A stretch of 7,750 nucleotides of DNA from Candidatus Thorarchaeota archaeon. Lineage in GTDB: Archaea; Asgardarchaeota; Thorarchaeia; Thorarchaeales; Thorarchaeaceae. The DNA is taken from positions 1 to 7,750 of the forward strand of contig JAEORI010000132.1 of NCBI GenBank assembly GCA_016840965.1, given 5' to 3'. Position numbers and translations under genes: made by a program. The stretch's first letter is position 1; every line of letters begins with the position of its first letter. Below the pieces are notes generated by a model. It had not been told where the DNA came from. It saw only the letters and a program-made list of their open reading frames with translations, and searched no databases. Positions 7,080 through 7,750 of this stretch are shown here, piece after piece.

Positions 7080-7087
7080 ATTCTGAC

Positions 7088-7750
7088 ATGAAGAAACTTG
7101 TTTTCGGACTTGCTGTATTGCTTACTTTGTCCGTTTTCATCCCTTCAATTGCGGGTCATGTACCCATAACTGCACAAGACGGTGAAACATTGGAGACTGC
7201 TTTTTTCATCGAAGATCCAACCAAGAGCTGGGTTATCTATTCAGATTTGCATGAAGGTGCAGAACCCAAATATTTTGCATTTGAAATTGAAGCAGGAACA
7301 AGAATCAGAATGATGTTGGCAATTCCTGTAAATGCCGATCCAAATGGGTTTCAACCATCAATTGCACTTATGGGTCCAGGTCTTTCCAATTCAAGTTCAA
7401 TTCCAAGTTTCCTCGAGATTCCTGAATCCGCAAGTGTCATGATTTTTGAGAGTGAGTCTGCAAGGCTTGCGTATGAAGGATTCACACCAACTAGTTTCTT
7501 TGAAATGATTCAGATTGAAGTCTTGGCTCCTGCTACTGGTGAGTACTATTTTGCTGTCTATGAACCGAATAATGGTGGTGCCTTCTCGATTGCGTTAGGG
7601 TATGTGGAAACATTCACATTCACTGAATGGGTTTTCGTACCATTCAATGTGATGACAATCCACCAATGGAATGGGCAGAATCTCCTCATGATTCTAGCAC
7701 CAATGCTTGTCACCATAATTCTTGGTTTCGGGTATCTCCTGAATCGTAGA
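7088..7750 (+). CDS. Signal-peptide and C-terminal TM protein, extracytoplasmic domain, family not recognised (3' end outside window)
   Basis: The reading frame is open from the ATG at 7088 to the window edge, giving 221 codons with no stop. The N-terminus is a typical secretion signal: lysines at 2-3, a hydrophobic core at about 4-20 and likely cleavage near residues 23-30. Residues about 31-190 are rich in alternating hydrophobic/polar stretches, Pro and Gly, as in a beta-sandwich. The piece GEYYFAVYEPNNGGAFSIAL (151-170) resembles the closing strands of prepeptidase C-terminal-like domains. A hydrophobic helix at about 199-218, followed by NRR, predicts a single-pass protein with the domain outside the cell and a basic cytosolic end. 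It has no enzyme motif or cysteine-rich site that I can see. There is no Shine-Dalgarno before the ATG, and a TATA-like element sits about 25-28 nt upstream, so the mRNA is probably leaderless. It shares its operator with the ABC exporter operon. No function is assigned; it could be an envelope sensor, a substrate-binding partner or a surface protein. Confidence 0.83.
   Translation, partial: MKKLVFGLAVLLTLSVFIPSIAGHVPITAQDGETLETAFFIEDPTKSWVIYSDLHEGAEPKYFAFEIEAGTRIRMMLAIPVNADPNGFQPSIALMGPGLSNSSSIPSFLEIPESASVMIFESESARLAYEGFTPTSFFEMIQIEVLAPATGEYYFAVYEPNNGGAFSIALGYVETFTFTEWVFVPFNVMTIHQWNGQNLLMILAPMLVTIILGFGYLLNRR

Noticed and set aside
1..7750. CRISPR array, tRNA or rRNA gene, insertion sequence or phage att site
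   Set aside because: I saw no spaced direct repeats, cloverleaf-like segment, transposase motif or terminal inverted repeats. The only notable repeat is the 21-bp promoter block.

Overview
The window looks like part of an archaeal chromosome. The main evidence is an archaeal-type methionyl-tRNA synthetase, start sites preceded by TATA-like elements (one gene looks leaderless), and Shine-Dalgarno matches before some other genes. Codon use is mixed and GC is moderate. The protein style would fit an uncultivated archaeon such as an Asgard/Thorarchaeota-like or Thermoplasmatota-like lineage, but I cannot fix the lineage by reading alone.

Layout. Positions 1-116 may hold the last codons of an upstream gene that overlaps the start of metG. 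metG (109-2172, +) encodes a full-length methionyl-tRNA synthetase with two zinc knuckles and a fused C-terminal tRNA-binding OB domain. It is followed by a hairpin plus T-rich terminator. A promoter with a perfect 16-bp palindrome then precedes a two-gene operon (2350-4146 and 4143-5996, +, ATGA overlap). The operon encodes the two halves of a heterodimeric ABC exporter with one degenerate and one consensus ATP site. A convergent minus-strand gene (6981-6043) encodes a YbjT/NmrA-like atypical short-chain dehydrogenase. A divergent plus-strand gene (7088 to beyond the window end) encodes a signal-peptide, extracytoplasmic-domain, C-terminal-TM protein of no family I recognise.

The most notable signal is in the DNA between genes. 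The palindrome ATTAACAATTGTTAAT, inside a 21-bp identical block that includes the TATA-like element, occurs upstream of the ABC operon (2287-2307) and again between the dehydrogenase and the secreted-protein gene (7059-7079). The same operator therefore probably controls the exporter, the membrane-anchored secreted protein and possibly the dehydrogenase. This would make an export or envelope-stress regulon whose regulator lies outside the window. metG appears to be an unrelated housekeeping neighbour.
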